Source: Planosporangium mesophilum (GTDB lineage Bacteria; Actinomycetota; Actinomycetes; Mycobacteriales; Micromonosporaceae). From it: a stretch of 47,196 bases of DNA. A model generated the notes under the pieces. It worked only from the letters and a program-made list of their open reading frames with translations. It was not told the DNA's origin and searched no databases. A program made the position numbers and the translations under genes. The number at the start of each line of letters is the position of its first letter. The stretch's first letter is position 1. The stretch lies in the NCBI RefSeq assembly GCF_016863255.1, contig NZ_BOON01000065.1:1-47196 (forward strand). Reading direction: 5' to 3'. Positions 37,609 to 46,347 of this stretch are shown here, piece by piece.

Positions 37609-38394
37609 CTACGCGACGATGACGCGGACGCCCGCCTGCTCGAACCCGGAGACGATGTCGTGGGACGCGCCCGAGTCGGTGACCAGCGTGTCGACCCGGT
37701 CGATCGGGCAGATGCGGGCGAAGGCGTGGCCGCCGAGCTTCGAGCTGTCCGCGATGATCACGACCCGCCGGGCCTGGCCGACCATCAGGCTGTTCATCGC
37801 GGCCTCGCCCTCGTGATGGGCGGCGGCGCCGAGCGCCACGTCGAGCGCGTCCACCCCGAGCAGCGCCACGTCGAGGGTCACTTCGCGCAGCAGGTTCGCG
37901 CCGAGCGGGCCGACCAGCTCGAAGGACTGCGGGCGTACCACCCCGCCGGCGACCACGATCTTCATCCGGGACCGTACGAGCAGCTCGTTCGCGATGTTCA
38001 GGGCGTTGGTGACGACCGTGAACTGGGCGTCGTCGGCGTTGCCGGCCAGCTCCGGGCGTACCGCGAGGGCCCGGGCCACCTCGGTCATCGTGGTACCGCC
38101 GTTGAGGCCGACCACCATGCCGGGATCGACGAGTGCGGCCGCCGCGGTGCCGATGCGCTGCTTCTCCGCCGAGTGCTTGGCGGTCTTGTACCGCAGCGGC
38201 AGGTCGTACGAGACGCCGTTCGCAACCGCCCCGCCCCGGGTACGGGTGATCATCTGCTGCTGCGCGAGCTGGTCGAAGTCACGCCGGATGGTGGCCTGGG
38301 AGACCGACAGCCGCTCGGCCGCCTCCTCCACGGTGACCCGGCCGCTCTCGGTGAGCAGTTCCAGGAGCGCGTTCCAGCGGGCGTACCTGTCCAT
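37609..38394 (-). CDS. DeoR/GlpR-family sugar repressor, probably of the nag genes
   Basis: This 261-residue regulator has the DeoR helix-turn-helix (ESGRVTVEEAAERLSVSQATIRRDFDQL) and the sugar-phosphate-binding C-terminal half with LNGGTTMTEVARAL, FTVVTNALNIANEL and VVAGGVVR, and LGVDALD. A good GGGAGG lies five bases before the ATG at 38394. It stands divergent to a ROK kinase and NagA, so an amino-sugar phosphate is its likely effector; that specificity is inferred only from context. Confidence 0.9.
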   Translation of the reverse strand: MDRYARWNALLELLTESGRVTVEEAAERLSVSQATIRRDFDQLAQQQMITRTRGGAVANGVSYDLPLRYKTAKHSAEKQRIGTAAAALVDPGMVVGLNGGTTMTEVARALAVRPELAGNADDAQFTVVTNALNIANELLVRSRMKIVVAGGVVRPQSFELVGPLGANLLREVTLDVALLGVDALDVALGAAAHHEGEAAMNSLMVGQARRVVIIADSSKLGGHAFARICPIDRVDTLVTDSGASHDIVSGFEQAGVRVIVA

Positions 38395-38514
38395 GTTCAC
38401 CTCCCGGTGCGGATCGTGCTGCTCATATCGTGCGAAGTGTTGTGCACACTAATGCGCGAAAGGCGGCCTGACAAGCGCAAGCTATGCGCATTTCCGGTCA
38501 CACCCCTCCCCCGT

Positions 38515-38570
38515 CGCCGATCTTGGCAACTTCGCGGTGCTGTAGGCCCGCCAAGTGTCCAAGATCTCGG
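38515..38570. repeat. Palindromic repeat, copy C (degenerate)
   Basis: GATCTTGG at 38519-38526 pairs with CCAAGATC at 38559-38566, and an inner AACTTCGCGG-type arm matches CCGCCAAGTG with one mismatch. It has the same outer and inner words as copies A and B, with small changes. It lies in the regulator/kinase divergent region. Confidence 0.72.
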
Positions 38571-38671
38571 AGGAGCCGAACGGGGCTGGCGCCCGGACCC
38601 GCCCCTCCTGCACAATGACGCGCGAAGCAGCGCCATTTCACGCCGGACCGCGCAGTCGGGAGCTCGTACTT

Positions 38672-39598
38672 ATGGCGGACGACGTGGTCGTCGCCCTCGA
38701 CGTCGGGGGTACCGGCATCAAGTGCGCACTGGTCGACTCCGCCGGCCGGGTACGCCACGGCGAGCGCCACCCGACCGCCCCCCAGCGCGGGCCGGACGCC
38801 GTCGTCACCACGATCCTCGACCTCTCCGCGGACCTGGCCGACACGGCGGGCCGGACCGGGCTGCGCCCGCGGGCAGTCGGCGTCGTGGTACCCGGCATCG
38901 TCGACGAGGCGTCCGGTGTGGCCGTGTGGTCGGCGAACGTCGGTTTCCGCGACGTACCGCTGAGAGAACTGGTGGGCAAGCGGCTCGGCGTGCCGGCCGC
39001 GCTCGGCCACGACGTACGCGCCGGTGGGCTGGCCGAGGCACGGCTCGGCGCCGGTCGCGGGTACCGGCACGTCCTCGTCGTACCGATCGGTACCGGCATC
39101 GCGGCGGCCCACGTCGTCGACGGACAGGTCTTCACCGGGGCGCACGGCGCGGCCGGCGAACTCGGGCACATCGTGGTACGCCCGGGCGGGCCCCCTTGCG
39201 GGTGCGGGCTGCGGGGCTGCCTCGAAGCGGTCGCCTCCGCGGCGGCCGTGGCCCGGCGGTACGCCGAACGCGCCGAGGATGCGGCAGGCGCCGATCGGGT
39301 CGCGGCGCTCGCCGCCAGCGGCGACCCGGTCGCGGCGGCGGTGTGGCACGAGGCGATCGACGCCCTGGCCGACGGCCTGCTCACCGGCCTCGCACTGTTC
39401 GACCCGGAGGCCCTGGTGGTGGGCGGTGGACTCGCCGAGGCCGGCGACGCGCTGCTGGATCCGCTCGGCCGCGCCCTTCGCGCCCGGCTCACCTTCCACC
39501 GCGAGCCGGCCCTGTTCCGGGCCGCGCTCGGAGACGGGGCCGGCGTCCTGGGCGCCGCGCTCATCGCCCAGGACGCCCTCAACCGGGAGTGTGCATGA
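38672..39598 (+). CDS. ROK-family sugar kinase, probably N-acetylglucosamine kinase
   Basis: This 308-residue kinase opens with VVALDVGGTGIKCALVD, the ATP-binding phosphate loop of ROK proteins. The zinc motif is CGCGLRGCLEAV, and GTGIAAAHVVDGQ and GAAGELGHIVV complete the ROK signature, where the latter holds the sugar-contacting Glu/His. It overlaps nagA by four bases (ATGA), so its substrate is probably N-acetylglucosamine or a related amino sugar; glucose kinase cannot be ruled out. The ATG at 38672 is preceded by GGGAG nine bases upstream; an in-frame GTG within the palindrome is less likely. Confidence 0.9.
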   Translation: MADDVVVALDVGGTGIKCALVDSAGRVRHGERHPTAPQRGPDAVVTTILDLSADLADTAGRTGLRPRAVGVVVPGIVDEASGVAVWSANVGFRDVPLRELVGKRLGVPAALGHDVRAGGLAEARLGAGRGYRHVLVVPIGTGIAAAHVVDGQVFTGAHGAAGELGHIVVRPGGPPCGCGLRGCLEAVASAAAVARRYAERAEDAAGADRVAALAASGDPVAAAVWHEAIDALADGLLTGLALFDPEALVVGGGLAEAGDALLDPLGRALRARLTFHREPALFRAALGDGAGVLGAALIAQDALNRECA

Positions 39599-40716
39599 CC
39601 GTCCTCGCCGGCCCGCGGATCGTCACCCCCGACGGTGTACTCGCCGACGGCCACCTCCGGGTCGACGGAGCAACGATCGAGTCCGTGTGCCCGGCCCGGC
39701 CCGCCGGAGAGGTACAGCCGGTGGACGGCGCGTGGATCGTGCCGGGCTTCGTCGACATCCACACCCACGGCGGCGGCGGGTACACGTTCACCACCGGCGA
39801 CCCGGAGCAGGCGCAGGGCGTGGCCCGCTTCCACCTGGCGCACGGCACGACGACGCTGCTGGCCAGCCTGGTCACGTCGCCGCCCGACCTGATGGTGGCC
39901 GCGACCCGCGCGTACGCGCCGCTGGTCGACCAGGGGATCATCGCCGGCCTCCACTTCGAGGGGCCGTACCTGTCGCACGCCCGCTGCGGCGCCCAGAACC
40001 CGGCCCACCTGCGCGAACCATCAACCGACGAACTGGCCCGGCTGATCGGGACCGGCGCCGGAGCGGTCCGCATGGTGACCATCGCCCCGGAGCTTCCGGG
40101 CGCGCTGGAGGCCATCGCATACCTGGTGGACCACGGCGTGGTGGTCGCGATCGGACACACCGACGCCACGTACGAGCAGACCCTGGCCGGCATCGCCGCC
40201 GGCGCGACGGTCGGTACCCACGTCTTCAACGGGATGCGCCCGCCGCACCACCGCGAGCCGGGTCCGGTTTTCGCGCTGCTCGGGTCGGACTCCGTCACCT
40301 GCGAGCTGATCGGGGACGGCGTTCACCTGCACGACGGAGCGCTCAGGTTCGCCACCACGGTGACCGGGGCGTCGCGGGCCGCGCTCATCACCGACGCGAT
40401 GGCGGGCGCCGGCATGCCCGACGGGGAGTACGAGCTGGGCGGTCAGGGTGTGACGGTCTCGGGCGGCGTCGCCCGGCTCACCGACGGCGGTTCGATCGCC
40501 GGCAGCACGCTCACGATGGACGTGGCGTTCCGGCGCGCCGTCGCCGCCGGCCTCCCGGTCGAGGAGGTCGCCCGGATGGCGGCGACCACCCCCGCCGCCG
40601 CGATCGGCCGTACCGACATCGGCGCGCTCCAGCCCGGCCGGCGCGCCGACCTCGTCGTGCTCGACGCCGAACTACGGGTGCTGCGTGTCATGCGCGCCGG
40701 CACCTGGGTCGCCTGA
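39595..40716 (+). CDS. nagA: N-acetylglucosamine-6-phosphate deacetylase
   Basis: This 373-residue amidohydrolase removes acetate from GlcNAc-6-phosphate. It has the metal-binding HTHGG (H56, H58 in FVDIHTHGGGG), HFEGPYLS with the metal-ligating Glu, GHTDATY, THVFNGMRPPHHREPG, and the catalytic Asp in LITDAMAGAGM. The C-terminal LQPGRRADLVVLD is common in amidohydrolases. Its ATG overlaps the kinase stop. Together the two convert imported GlcNAc to glucosamine-6-phosphate; nagB is not in the window. It ends 5 bases before the convergent permease. Confidence 0.95.
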   Translation: MTVLAGPRIVTPDGVLADGHLRVDGATIESVCPARPAGEVQPVDGAWIVPGFVDIHTHGGGGYTFTTGDPEQAQGVARFHLAHGTTTLLASLVTSPPDLMVAATRAYAPLVDQGIIAGLHFEGPYLSHARCGAQNPAHLREPSTDELARLIGTGAGAVRMVTIAPELPGALEAIAYLVDHGVVVAIGHTDATYEQTLAGIAAGATVGTHVFNGMRPPHHREPGPVFALLGSDSVTCELIGDGVHLHDGALRFATTVTGASRAALITDAMAGAGMPDGEYELGGQGVTVSGGVARLTDGGSIAGSTLTMDVAFRRAVAAGLPVEEVARMAATTPAAAIGRTDIGALQPGRRADLVVLDAELRVLRVMRAGTWVA

Positions 40717-40721
40717 CACCG

Positions 40722-41993
40722 TCACGACCTCCGGGACGGTGTGGTCTCGGAGGGGTCCGGAGGCAACGACTCCGGCGACGTTGTGCCGATCATGAAGCGG
40801 CGCGCCGTGAACCAGAGCGCGCCGACGGCGAGCACCCCGACACCTGCCACGACGCTTCTCCAGGGCAGTGACGCGGCCAGGACCAGGCAGCCGACCAGCC
40901 CCACGACGGGGATCACCCGACCCCGACCCGGAAGCGTGAGCGCCGAGGCGTTCGCGATCGCGTAGTACACCAGTACCGTCACGCTCGAGAAGCCGATCGC
41001 ACCGCGGACGTCCGCGAGCACGACCAGGGCGACCACGACGGCGCCGATGAGCAGCTGCGCCCGGTGCGGCACCCGCCGGGCCGGGTGGATCGAGGCGAGG
41101 GCGGCGGGCAGGTCGCGGCGCCGGGCCATGGCGAGCGTCGTGCGCGCCACCCCGGCCAGCAGTGCGAGCAGGACGCCGACCGCAGCCACCGCGGCGCCGA
41201 CGCGGACCAGCCACCCGGTCCCGGGTACGCCGGAAGCCTGCGCCACGGCGGCCAGCGGCGCCGAGGTCGCGGCGAGCCGGGAGGGGCCCAGGACCGCGAG
41301 GGCGGTCACCGCCACGACGGCGTACACGGCGAGCACCGCGCCGAGCGCCAGCGGTACCGCACGGGGGATGGTGCGCTCGGGGTCGCGGACCTCCTCCCCC
41401 AGCGTGGCTATCCGGGCGTACCCGGCGAACGCGAAGAACATCAGCCCGGCGGCGGTGAGCACGCCGGTCGGGGGCGGCGGGTCGAAACCGATCGGCCGGG
41501 CGCGCGGAAGGCCGACGGCGACGACGAGAAGCAGTACCGCGAGGGTGATCACGACCAGCCACCGGGTGACCCGGGCGGTCTTGGTGACGCCGGCCAGGTT
41601 GATCGCGGTGAGCGCCACGACCAGCCCCACCGCGATCGGGCGCGCGGCGGCCGGGGCCAGGTAGAGCCCGGCGGTGAGGGCCATCGCCGCGCAGCTCGCC
41701 GTCTTGCCGACCACGAACCCCCAGCCGGCCAGGTACCCGGCGAACTCGCCCAGGCGCTCGCGGCCGTACACGTACGTGCCGCCCGACTCCGGGTACCGGG
41801 CGGCGAGCCGGGCCGAGCTGGTCGCGTTGCAGAAGGCGATCAGCCCGGCGAGGCCGAGCGCGGCCAGCAGCCCCGTCCCGCCCGCGGCGGCCGCGGCGGG
41901 TGCGAAGACCACGAACACCCCGGCTCCGAGCATCGAGCCGAGCCCGAGGACGACCGCGTCACCGACACCGAGGCGCCGTTCGAGCGTGGTCAT
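40722..41993 (-). CDS. APC-family amino acid permease
   Basis: This 423-residue transporter has about twelve membrane helices. The opening GVGDAVVLGLGSMLGAGVFVVFAPA is the first-helix glycine motif of the APC superfamily, followed by LIAFCNATSSARLAARYPESGGTYVYG, where the ESGG-type segment is characteristic. It probably imports or exchanges an amino acid or amine; the substrate is unknown. The ATG overlaps the PAP2 stop by four bases, so the two are coupled. Confidence 0.92.
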   Translation of the reverse strand: MTTLERRLGVGDAVVLGLGSMLGAGVFVVFAPAAAAAGGTGLLAALGLAGLIAFCNATSSARLAARYPESGGTYVYGRERLGEFAGYLAGWGFVVGKTASCAAMALTAGLYLAPAAARPIAVGLVVALTAINLAGVTKTARVTRWLVVITLAVLLLVVAVGLPRARPIGFDPPPPTGVLTAAGLMFFAFAGYARIATLGEEVRDPERTIPRAVPLALGAVLAVYAVVAVTALAVLGPSRLAATSAPLAAVAQASGVPGTGWLVRVGAAVAAVGVLLALLAGVARTTLAMARRRDLPAALASIHPARRVPHRAQLLIGAVVVALVVLADVRGAIGFSSVTVLVYYAIANASALTLPGRGRVIPVVGLVGCLVLAASLPWRSVVAGVGVLAVGALWFTARRFMIGTTSPESLPPDPSETTPSRRS

Positions 41994-42841
41994 CGGTGAT
42001 CACTCAGGCCGGGCCGGGCCCAGCCGGTCGCGGTCAGCCGGCGCCCGAGCGGCAGGGAGTCCCAGGGCACCCGCATGAGCAGGCGGTAGAGCAGCATCCC
42101 GAGCAGGAGCCCGGCGACCGTGTCGGTCAACCAGTGGAAGCTCAGGTACACCGTGGTGCAGAACAGGACGGCCGGCGGCACCAGTCGCAGCGCCGACCGC
42201 CCACGCAGCGGGAGCACGTCCACGAGCAGGAGCGCGAGGATCCCGTACCAGACGATCGCGACGACCAGGTGACCCGACGGGTACGACTGGCTGCCCGGGT
42301 CGCTGAACAGCTGTTCCGGGTGGGCCACGCCGTTCTGGTTGCGGGGTGGCGCCCGGTACAGGCCGAGCTTGAGTCCGAGCACCGTCACGCCGGTGAGCAG
42401 TTCGGCGGCGAGCACCGGCAGCACCGGCCGCACCGAGCGCCGCTGCCACCCGACCACGACCGCGAGCCCAAGGGCCAGGACGGCCAGCGGCGTCCCCTGG
42501 CCGAGCAGGTTTCCGGCGCGGGCCAACCAGTAGAGCGCCACCGGCCGGTGGGCCTCGCACCACTGGTACACCTGGAGGTCGAGCCGGACCAGGTACCCGT
42601 TGGCGAGCGCCACGGTGACGCCCACGAAGCCGGCGAGCAGCGCGGTGTCCACCCACCACGACCGGGTCTGTAACGGCAGCGCCCGGCGGAGCGACTCGAC
42701 GCCGTCCCGGCCACCGGACCAGGGCCACCGCAGCGCCGGTGCGTCCGCCCGGCGGGCGACCGAGCGTAGCGTGAACGCGACGACGAGCCAGGAGATGAAC
42801 AGCCCGACGGCTACACCCGTCACGATCCCCCATGCCCGCAC
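41990..42841 (-). CDS. PAP2-family membrane phosphatase
   Basis: This 283-residue membrane protein has six hydrophobic segments and the three motifs of PAP2 phosphatases: KLGLYRAPPR, SYPSGHLV and SFHWLTDTVAG, whose histidines act on phosphate. It likely dephosphorylates a lipid such as undecaprenyl diphosphate or phosphatidate at the outer face; which is unknown. The GTG at 42841 is chosen because TAGCGT lies 7 bases upstream and a longer start at 42874 would fall inside the terminator of the preceding gene. It is coupled to the APC permease. Confidence 0.85.
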   Translation of the reverse strand: MRAWGIVTGVAVGLFISWLVVAFTLRSVARRADAPALRWPWSGGRDGVESLRRALPLQTRSWWVDTALLAGFVGVTVALANGYLVRLDLQVYQWCEAHRPVALYWLARAGNLLGQGTPLAVLALGLAVVVGWQRRSVRPVLPVLAAELLTGVTVLGLKLGLYRAPPRNQNGVAHPEQLFSDPGSQSYPSGHLVVAIVWYGILALLLVDVLPLRGRSALRLVPPAVLFCTTVYLSFHWLTDTVAGLLLGMLLYRLLMRVPWDSLPLGRRLTATGWARPGLSDHR

Positions 42842-42848
42842 GCCCGCC

Positions 42849-42854
42849 ACGCTA
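42849..42854 (-). promoter_or_regulatory. Putative -10 box of the PAP2 gene
   Basis: TAGCGT ends 7 bases before the GTG at 42841 with no ribosome binding site between. It lies just after the peptidase terminator. Confidence 0.4.
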
Positions 42855-42860
42855 CCCGGA

Positions 42861-42891
42861 GACCCCGACGCCACTGAGCGGCGTCGGGGTC
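42861..42891 (-). terminator. Terminator after the secreted peptidase gene
   Basis: A perfect 12-bp inverted repeat (GACCCCGACGCC and complement) with a 7-base loop, 20 bases past the peptidase stop. Confidence 0.8.
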
Positions 42892-42911
42892 AGCGGCGGT
42901 CGGTCCACCGG

Positions 42912-44192
42912 CTACAGCAGCCGCGACAGCCGGTTGTAGATCAGGTCGATGCGCACGCCCGCGTTGGGGCAGCCGCCGAAGTGGTGCAGGCCGATCACCT
43001 TGTTGGTGCCGCGGGCCAGTACCGGCGATCCGGACGAGCCGCCCTCGGTGTCGCAGTAGTACGACAGGTCGGTGCCGGTGCCGTACCCGTCGGCGCTCGG
43101 GTCGGTGACCACGCAGTTGCCGTTGGACCGGTTGTTCACAGCGATCTGAGTCGGGTCGCCGCCGGGGTGCTGCGGGATGTACAGCTCCTCGCCCGCGCGC
43201 GGAGCGCGTACGTCCAGCTGCAGGTAGCCGAACCGGGAGATGGAGTCGAAGTTCTGCACGGTGAACAGGGTGAAGTCGAGCCGGCTGTCGGTGGCGAGGA
43301 CCCGATCGCCCATGACCTTCGTCGGGCGCAGGACGTCGAACCCGCCGCAGACTCCGCACTCGTAGTTGAACCACACCTCGGTGCTGCGGGCCGAGTACGT
43401 GTCGGTGAAGCAGTGGTGGTTGGTGATCATCCGGTTGTTCGGGCCGATCCGCCAGGCGGTGCACAGCTCGTTACCGTTGATCAGCAGCCGGGCCACGGCC
43501 TTGGACCGGGCGTACGCGACCGGGTCGGCCGTGCGGTAGCAGACCGCGTCCCGCGCGGTGCTGGTCTGGCTGCAGATGCTCTCCTGCCGCCCTTCGGTAG
43601 CGGCCAGCCGCCTCGCCGCGGCGGCCTTGCTCCTCCGCTGGGCCGCGAGGCGCGCCTCGCGCTCGGCGGCGGTGAACCCGCGGGCCACCCGGTCCACGCC
43701 GACGCCCAGCTCGGCGAGCCGACCGCGCAGGCCGGCGGGGTCGGCGGTACGGGTGTGCAGGGTGATCACGGCGGTGTCGCCGTCCAGCGACATCGCCCAC
43801 TGCCCGGCCCGCTGGCCGATGGCGTCGGCGGTGTCGCGGAGCGCGTCGCCGGAGTACCTGTGGCTCTCGGTGCCCGCCGCGTTGGCCACCGTCACGTAGT
43901 CGCCGGGCAGCAGGAGGAGCCGGTTGAAGTGCACCTTCAGGTACGAGGCGCCGGGGTACCGGAACGTCGTGCTGCGCTGGCCGCCGAGGTAGTCCAGCGC
44001 CTTGGTGACCGGTTCGACGGTACCGACGATCTCGTCGGTGGCGGCCGAGAGCGCCTCTGCCGGTGCGGGGACCGCCGCCGGGGACTGGGTGGCCACCCGC
44101 GGTCGCGCGCTCGGATGCTCAGCGGCGACGGCGACCCCGGTCATCGCCACCAGAGCGGCCACGCCGGCCGCCACTCCCACCGTACGACGCAT
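42912..44192 (-). CDS. Secreted trypsin-like serine peptidase
   Basis: This 426-residue protein starts with a signal peptide (MRRTVGVAAGVAALVAM then VAVAAEHPSA, cleavage near A-V-A-A). The S1-type catalytic residues are seen in order: H in ITNHHCF, D in SRLDFTLF and S in GGSSGSPVL. Paired cysteines in CTAWRIG, HHC, CGVCGG and CVVTD are likely disulfides. The 200-residue region before the domain is alpha-helical and basic (AAEREARLAAQRRSKAAAARR) and may be a propeptide. GGGGGA precedes the ATG at 44192. The architecture resembles lysyl-endopeptidase-like actinobacterial proteases; cleavage specificity unknown. Confidence 0.9.
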   Translation of the reverse strand: MRRTVGVAAGVAALVAMTGVAVAAEHPSARPRVATQSPAAVPAPAEALSAATDEIVGTVEPVTKALDYLGGQRSTTFRYPGASYLKVHFNRLLLLPGDYVTVANAAGTESHRYSGDALRDTADAIGQRAGQWAMSLDGDTAVITLHTRTADPAGLRGRLAELGVGVDRVARGFTAAEREARLAAQRRSKAAAARRLAATEGRQESICSQTSTARDAVCYRTADPVAYARSKAVARLLINGNELCTAWRIGPNNRMITNHHCFTDTYSARSTEVWFNYECGVCGGFDVLRPTKVMGDRVLATDSRLDFTLFTVQNFDSISRFGYLQLDVRAPRAGEELYIPQHPGGDPTQIAVNNRSNGNCVVTDPSADGYGTGTDLSYYCDTEGGSSGSPVLARGTNKVIGLHHFGGCPNAGVRIDLIYNRLSRLL

Positions 44193-44278
44193 CGACCGTC
44201 CCCCGTCACTGGCTACATTTCGGACAATTCCGACTCTGTAACGAGTGACGAGACGTTCGGGTGTCGGCGGAAGCCCGT

Positions 44279-46147
44279 TCAGGCGGGCGAGTCGGCACCG
44301 ACGGCCGGTTCGGGCGGTCCGGTACGGGTCAGCAGCTGCCCGAGCCCGGCCCGGGTGGCGACGACGATCAGGACGTCGTCGGCCTTCAGCCGCCGCTGCG
44401 GCGGCGCGTCCCACATGGTGGTCCGCGGCCGGTCGGTCAGCAGGGCGATGACCCGTACCTCACCGACGTCACCCGCGTCGGCCAGCGCCGCGCCGGCGAG
44501 TTCGGAGCCCGCGCACACCGGCACCTCGGCGATCAGCAGGACCTTCCGGCTCACCGAGATGGTGCCGATCACCTCACGCTCGAGCAGCGCGGCGGCGAAC
44601 GCGGGCGCGGCCAGGTAGGACACGCTCCGCGAGCTGGTGATGCCGAAGGCCCGCTGTACCCGGTCGGCGAAGTCCCCGTCGAACAGCCGCAGCACGACCC
44701 GCAGGTCGTCCTGGAGCGCGCGCCCCTGGATGGCGGTCTCGAGGTTGGTGACGTCGTCGGTGGAGACCACGACCAGCGCCCGGCAGGTGCGTACCGAGGC
44801 GGCGCGCAGCGTCTCGGTGCGGTGCGCCTCGCCGATGATGCACGGGATGTTCAGCTCCCGCGCCACCGGGATCCCCCGGGCGCCCTGGTTCTTGTCGATC
44901 GCCACCACCGGTACGCCGAGGTCGTGCAACTGGCGGATCACGCGGGTGCCGACGTTGCCCAGCCCGACCACGACCACGTGGTCGGAGATCGGCTCGCGCA
45001 GCCGGCCCAGCGCGAGCGCCAACCGGGCGTTGACCAGCGCGTCGACGACGGTGGCCGTGACGATCGGGATCAGCGCGATGCTGACGATCGTGAGTACCGT
45101 CTCGGTCACCTTCACCACGGCGGGCGCACCCTCGTCGGCGTTGGCCCCGGCCAGGGCGTCGAGGACGGCCAGGTATCCGGCCTCGAGCCAACTCTTGCCG
45201 AGCGCCACCTTGAGCACGGCCGTACCGGCGACGAGCAGCGCGACCAGCGCGAGCGCCGCGATCCGGAGCTTGCGACTGACCAACGTGGACAGGGCCCGCA
45301 GCGGACGGCGGCGCCAGCGCCGCAGCCGGGCGGCCGCCGCGCCGCGCCGCCGGCTGACCGGGCGGTTGCGCGCGACAACCAGCTCGGAGGTATCGGTGGA
45401 GCCCGCCGCCTGGTCGTCCCCGTTCGCCCGGACGCCCTTCGCGACGGCGAGTACCAGGTCGGCCCGGTCCTGCTCCTTCGGCAGCAGGTCCGGCTCACCA
45501 CGCGCCATCGTGACGGCGAGACCGCAGACGACGTCCCCGGTGCGCACCTGCGACCGGCGGGCGACGTACAGCGTCCGCCCGCTCAGCCGTACGAACACCG
45601 GCGCGACCTCGCCGAGCGCCGCGGACACGAAGGCCGGCGCCGCCATCGCCGCGTCCGACAGCACCCGGCAGTCGGAGAACAGTTGCCGGATGCCGTGGCC
45701 GAGGCTCATGTTGAACATGCGGATGACCAGGCGCAGCTTCGGGTTGACCTCCTGGGCCTGCAGCGCGGCATGGATGTTGCCGACGTCGTCCTGATGTACC
45801 AGCGCGAGCGCGTCCGCCTTGGCGATGCCCGCCCGCCGGAACGCGTCGCCGTCGAGCCGGTCGGACTCGACGATGTCCACCGGCAGGCGCGCGATCTGCG
45901 GGCCGTGCCCGCGGTGCCGGCTGGTCAGGATCACGGTGACGCGGACGCGGTACCGCGTCATCAACTCGTCGATCATCCGGTACGCGAGCGGGTCGTCGCC
46001 GCACACGACGAGGTGCCGTTGCTGACCCGTGTCACTACCGTTCCGGACGGCATCCACCCGGCGACGCAGCACCGCCCGCCCCCTGGACACGGTGGCGTTC
46101 CGGGTGCGACCGGCGCCGAGGCGGCGCAACCACGAATCGGCGACCAC
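44279..46147 (-). CDS. Two-helix pore protein flanked by NAD-binding (RCK/TrkA-N-like) domains
   Basis: This 622-residue protein has a TrkA-N/RCK-like Rossmann domain near the N-terminus (HLVVCGDDPLAYRMI, about 44-180), two membrane helices (about 293-316 and 347-368), and a second RCK domain (VVVVGLGNVGTRVI, 390-404, onwards) to the C-terminus. The topology matches two-transmembrane potassium channels, but the loop between helices (WLEAGYLAVLDALAGANADEGA) has no TVGYG selectivity filter. It may be an ion channel of different selectivity or a regulatory subunit. It starts at GTG 46147 with TACGAT six bases upstream. Confidence 0.82.
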   Translation of the reverse strand: MVADSWLRRLGAGRTRNATVSRGRAVLRRRVDAVRNGSDTGQQRHLVVCGDDPLAYRMIDELMTRYRVRVTVILTSRHRGHGPQIARLPVDIVESDRLDGDAFRRAGIAKADALALVHQDDVGNIHAALQAQEVNPKLRLVIRMFNMSLGHGIRQLFSDCRVLSDAAMAAPAFVSAALGEVAPVFVRLSGRTLYVARRSQVRTGDVVCGLAVTMARGEPDLLPKEQDRADLVLAVAKGVRANGDDQAAGSTDTSELVVARNRPVSRRRGAAAARLRRWRRRPLRALSTLVSRKLRIAALALVALLVAGTAVLKVALGKSWLEAGYLAVLDALAGANADEGAPAVVKVTETVLTIVSIALIPIVTATVVDALVNARLALALGRLREPISDHVVVVGLGNVGTRVIRQLHDLGVPVVAIDKNQGARGIPVARELNIPCIIGEAHRTETLRAASVRTCRALVVVSTDDVTNLETAIQGRALQDDLRVVLRLFDGDFADRVQRAFGITSSRSVSYLAAPAFAAALLEREVIGTISVSRKVLLIAEVPVCAGSELAGAALADAGDVGEVRVIALLTDRPRTTMWDAPPQRRLKADDVLIVVATRAGLGQLLTRTGPPEPAVGADSPA

Positions 46148-46347
46148 GTCGAGATCGTATCGATGTTGGGTGACCTCTTGGGAGCCGGCAGTGACCCCGA
46201 CGGTGACCCTAAATAGCTATAAGTACGGAATAATCAGACTTTCAGCCAAAACACTTGGCGCTCTCCTTCGTTGTCCACATAGATGCGCCTCGCGCGCATG
46301 CCGGCCGGTGGGGTCGGCGTTCCGAGTACGCGACGGATGGATGAGGG
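46148..46347. other. Intergenic region before the repeat-protein gene
   Basis: An AT-rich stretch at 46207-46255 (AAATAGCTATAAGTACGG and onwards) contrasts with the GC-rich surroundings and probably holds the promoter of the repeat-protein gene. A TACGAT box at 46159-46154 belongs to the divergent pore gene. Confidence 0.5.
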
